From an uncultured Dorea sp. (GTDB taxonomy: Bacteria; Bacillota; Clostridia; Lachnospirales; Lachnospiraceae), in contig CAJUMF010000004.1 in assembly GCA_910586965.1 (NCBI GenBank), positions 85,129 through 149,128 on the forward strand: a stretch of 64,000 nucleotides of DNA, written 5' to 3'. Both the position numbers and the translations under genes were made by a program. Every line of letters starts with the position of its first letter. Within the stretch, counting starts at the first letter, position 1. The notes under the pieces were generated by a model, which worked only from the letters and a program-made list of their open reading frames with translations, ran no database searches and was not told where the DNA came from. This document shows positions 61,411 through 64,000 of the stretch, piece after piece.

Positions 61411-63207
61411 ATGAAAAATTTAAACATGAAGAAAAAGATTATAGTAGCTTTCGGTGCTGTAATTCTCTGCTTCATTATTGCCCTCGTATTTACAATCCTG
61501 GGTATGAGAAACACGGCTTCCAAGTATACAACGTTTTATTCTATGCGGTATGAAAGCACGATGCGTGCGAGAAATATCCGTATAAATCTGCAGAGTGCGA
61601 CAAAGAATCTCTTGCTTGCTATGGTTGAGAATCACCAGGCAGATATTGATTCTTATATTTCTCAGTCTGATGAAAATATGTCAACGATCGCTTCCGAGCT
61701 TGAGTGGTTTGCATCGGAGTTTGAGGGTGATCTGAGCTTGATCCAGAACTTCCAGACGGAGTTGACAACTTTGAATGATACGCGGACTAAAGTTGTGGAA
61801 TTGTTGGAACAGAACAGTGATGCGGCGAATGAAGAAGCGGAAACACTTATGACTGATGATTATACTCCGATATGCACCAAGGCAGAGGAGAGTATTAAGT
61901 CATTTACAGACAAGCAGCGGGAAATTTCCACACAAAATTATGAAGGCGCTATGAAGAGCCAGAAAACGCAGATGGTAATTGCCATTGCCCTTTCTATCCT
62001 GGCAGTGTTGCTTGCATTGATTCAGGCATTGAAGCTCATGAAAGCAATTCTCGTTCCTGTAAAAGAGATGCAGGGTGCGATGAAAGATATCGGAGAGGGA
62101 CATCTGGATGTTACTGTAGAGTATGAGGCGAAAGATGAGTTTGGCGAGTTTGCAGAGGATATGCGTCACACATTGAAGAGCCTGAAGGAAATTATCAGCG
62201 ATATGAATTTCCTTATGCTTGAGTTGAGCAAGGGAAACTTTACGGTACGCAGCAGTATGCGTGAGAGCTACATTGGTGATTATGCGTCTATGCTGGCATC
62301 AATCCGTAAGTTAAAAGATAATTTGAACAGTACACTGAATCAGATTAATGAGACGGCAGATCAGGTTGCTTCTGGTTCTGACCAGGTGTCTTCCGGAGCT
62401 CAGGCTCTTTCACAGGGTGCGACAGAGCAGGCATCTTCTGTAGAAGAACTTGCTGCTACCATTAATGAGATTTCTAATCATGTTGGTGACAACGCACAGA
62501 ATGCGAAGTCGGCAAGCACGAAGTCAGAGAATGTAAAAGAGCAGGCAGGCGAGAGCAGTATGCGTATGCAGGAGATGCTTTCCGCTATGCAGGATATTAG
62601 CAATAAGTCCGGTGAGATTGGCAAGATTATTAAGACGATTGAGGATATCGCATTCCAGACAAATATCTTAGCACTGAATGCGGCTGTTGAGGCTGCAAGA
62701 GCAGGTACAGCAGGTAAAGGATTCGCAGTAGTTGCTGATGAGGTACGTAATCTGGCGGCGAAATCAGCAGAGGCTTCTCAGAATACAGCTACTTTGATCG
62801 AAAGTACGCTTCATGCAGTTGAGAGAGGAACGTCAATTGCTAATGAGACAGCACAGTCATTGAGCAATGTTGTTATGGGTGTTGATGATATTACTGTTAC
62901 GATTGAGAGTATTTCTAATGCCAGTGAAGAGCAGGCGGATGCTGTAAAACAAGTAACATTAGGTATCGACCAGATTTCCAGTGTTGTACAGACCAACTCT
63001 GCTACGGCTGAACAGAGTGCAGCAGCAAGTGAAGAGCTGGCAGGTCAGTCGCAGATGCTTAAGAATCTGACAAGTAAATTCCAGATTGATGGTGCTGTAA
63101 AGGGTATTGCAGTTTCCGGACCGGCAGAGCAGCCGGCAGTATCACATGAGAGTTCTTACAGCAGTCCATCTTCATATTCACCGATGATGGATAACAGCAA
63201 GTACTAA
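61411..63207 (+). CDS. Methyl-accepting chemotaxis protein
   Basis: 598 aa. Signal anchor helix at 9-31, extracytoplasmic four-helix-bundle type sensor (to ~185), second helix ~186-207, HAMP (to ~260), then the long coiled-coil signalling domain with the conserved hairpin IEDIAFQTNILALNAAVEAARAG and GFAVVADEVRNLAAKSAEAS. Ends with a Ser/Tyr-rich tail. GAGAGGATAA upstream. No che or flagellar genes adjoin, so its partner system is elsewhere or it is an orphan. Confidence 0.94.
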   Translation: MKNLNMKKKIIVAFGAVILCFIIALVFTILGMRNTASKYTTFYSMRYESTMRARNIRINLQSATKNLLLAMVENHQADIDSYISQSDENMSTIASELEWFASEFEGDLSLIQNFQTELTTLNDTRTKVVELLEQNSDAANEEAETLMTDDYTPICTKAEESIKSFTDKQREISTQNYEGAMKSQKTQMVIAIALSILAVLLALIQALKLMKAILVPVKEMQGAMKDIGEGHLDVTVEYEAKDEFGEFAEDMRHTLKSLKEIISDMNFLMLELSKGNFTVRSSMRESYIGDYASMLASIRKLKDNLNSTLNQINETADQVASGSDQVSSGAQALSQGATEQASSVEELAATINEISNHVGDNAQNAKSASTKSENVKEQAGESSMRMQEMLSAMQDISNKSGEIGKIIKTIEDIAFQTNILALNAAVEAARAGTAGKGFAVVADEVRNLAAKSAEASQNTATLIESTLHAVERGTSIANETAQSLSNVVMGVDDITVTIESISNASEEQADAVKQVTLGIDQISSVVQTNSATAEQSAAASEELAGQSQMLKNLTSKFQIDGAVKGIAVSGPAEQPAVSHESSYSSPSSYSPMMDNSKY

Positions 63208-63241
63208 GATAGATACTGATGAAGTAATATAAGATATGTAT

Positions 63242-63277
63242 ATAGGAGATGTATAGAATATTCTATACATCTCCTAT
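63242..63277. terminator. Perfect 18-bp palindrome after the chemoreceptor gene
   Basis: ATAGGAGATGTATAGAAT immediately joins its own exact complement, giving 36 bp without a loop, then TGTTATTTCTG. Probable terminator, strong even without a full T run. Confidence 0.7.
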
Positions 63278-63390
63278 TGTTATTTCTGTAACGAGGTCAC
63301 AAATAGTTTGCCCGATTCCAGAAGATGTAGTATGATAAGGATATGGAAAAAGTGTATAAAATATATTAAGATGAAAAAGGAGAGAGTACG

Positions 63391-63846
63391 ATGAAAAAAG
63401 CAGTAAGGAATGTTCTGATCCTGGTATTGATCCTGACGATTCTTCCGGTATATCCGGTTCAGGCAGCGACAAAATATGCCGGGACGTATGCTAAGACTAC
63501 GAAGCTGAAAGTAAAGGCGGATGTTTATCCCACTTATAGTGTGACTATCAATAAGGTGAAAAAGAACAAGATAAAATTCCAGGTTACATATGTGGGCATA
63601 AATGCGTCGCCGCTCTATGAAACGAAGGTCATCACTGCCAAAGTAAAGAAGAAAGCGGCATCTTTCAAGTGGGAAGATACTTGGGGAAATTCCGGGAGCG
63701 GTAAAATAAAGCTTTACAAAGGATATATCAAGATAAAGATGAAACAGACAAAAACGTCTGACTGGAACCGTGCAACCTTGGATACGCAGGGGAAATATAA
63801 GAAATTAAAGAAAAAAAGCAATTATAAAAAAGTATATCAATGGTAA
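63391..63846 (+). CDS. Secreted lysine-rich protein, unknown
   Basis: 151 aa. Signal peptide (about 1-26, ending PVQAA) with AAAAAGGAGAG at the start; the mature part is extremely Lys-rich with many TKLKVKADV, KKNKIKFQV and GKIKLYKGYIKIKMK beta-strand-like stretches and no Cys. Probably a small exported beta protein, perhaps wall- or polymer-binding through its charge (inference). Family not recognised. Confidence 0.75.
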   Translation: MKKAVRNVLILVLILTILPVYPVQAATKYAGTYAKTTKLKVKADVYPTYSVTINKVKKNKIKFQVTYVGINASPLYETKVITAKVKKKAASFKWEDTWGNSGSGKIKLYKGYIKIKMKQTKTSDWNRATLDTQGKYKKLKKKSNYKKVYQW

Positions 63847-63887
63847 GTTTTCGTTGGTATAGGCTGATGGGCACAGATGAAGACTAT

Positions 63888-63923
63888 GAAACGAGTTATC
63901 GGTATCAATCGGTAACTCGTTTC
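63888..63923. terminator. Inverted repeat near the window end
   Basis: GAAACGAGTTA (63888-63898) pairs with TAACTCGTTTC (63913-63923), 11 bp. No T run follows on either strand, so it may be only a structural element. Beyond it, up to 64000, nothing is recognised. Confidence 0.45.
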
Positions 63924-64000
63924 AGTATGCAGATTCTGATTAGAAGAGGCTGTAAAAATTTTTGTGTCTTTGGAAAATAAATCTTCCTGATAAGAAATAG

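Overview
The window is a low-to-moderate GC Firmicutes chromosome segment, most likely from an anaerobic gut-type Lachnospiraceae (Clostridium cluster XIVa) species. The signs are gene content and order (cysE-cysS-mrnC-rlmB-sigH; ylxM-ffh-rpsP-khpA-rimM-trmD; rplS-lepB-rbgA-lepB-rnhB-yraN; infC-rpmI-rplT), T-box leaders, purine-rich Shine-Dalgarno sites, spore genes (sigH, a GerA/SpoVAF-type protein) and clostridial families (DUF1540, DUF342/FapA-like, YlxM). The species assignment is inference. No phage, insertion sequence, CRISPR array or conjugative element was seen; this is core chromosome with small accessory islets.

Layout. 1-3171: end of a tRNA region (tRNA-Met), then a membrane protein, ispF with an unusual Cys-rich tail, a GNAT/Eis-like acetyltransferase and an Ldh-type dehydrogenase. 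3172-8167: an OmpR/HK two-component system and a DUF342 protein. 8168-12483: a Cys-specific T-box leader followed by cysE, cysS, mrnC, rlmB and sigH. 12490-18590: tRNA-Thr(GGT), an NSS transporter, a frameshifted ThrE-type exporter, glnS and a MocR regulator. 18645-22816: an 11-mer repeat protein (minus), cardiolipin synthase, purA and two small proteins. 22921-29020: a SEC-C protein, a Thr-specific T-box leader driving a hotdog thioesterase and thrS, DUF1540, an AI-2E-family permease and metA. 29193-36440: a truncated BspA-like protein, an AT-rich gap, an alanine/Na+ symporter, dut, a GerA-family protein, MATE and LysR. 36558-41528: a B3/4 protein, the infC-rpmI-rplT operon with a leader switch and ATT start, luxS, a phosphatase and trpS. 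41700-48591: ABC-F (minus), a patatin, a second NSS transporter, then a minus-strand run: truA, two uncharacterised genes, a Cys/Gly-rich protein and a J-domain protein. 48744-60804: SRP/ribosome maturation genes interrupted by a large PAS hybrid kinase, then rplS, two signal peptidases around rbgA, rnhB, yraN, pgeF and mscS. 60900-64000: tRNA-Thr(CGT), a leader with very short coupled reading frames, a chemoreceptor and a secreted Lys-rich protein.

How the genes work together: most of the window is translation machinery (four aminoacyl-tRNA synthetases, rRNA/tRNA modification, ribosomal proteins, SRP) plus cysteine, methionine and purine supply. Control is largely by RNA leaders: two T-boxes and one r-protein/IF3 leader with visible competing pairings. 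Accessory features worth attention are the G7-tract frameshift in thrE, the eight 11-residue repeats of the 155-aa protein, the Cys/Gly tandem protein, the kinase inserted between trmD and rplS, and the short-ORF leader before the chemoreceptor. No clearly new multi-gene system could be demonstrated from sequence alone.
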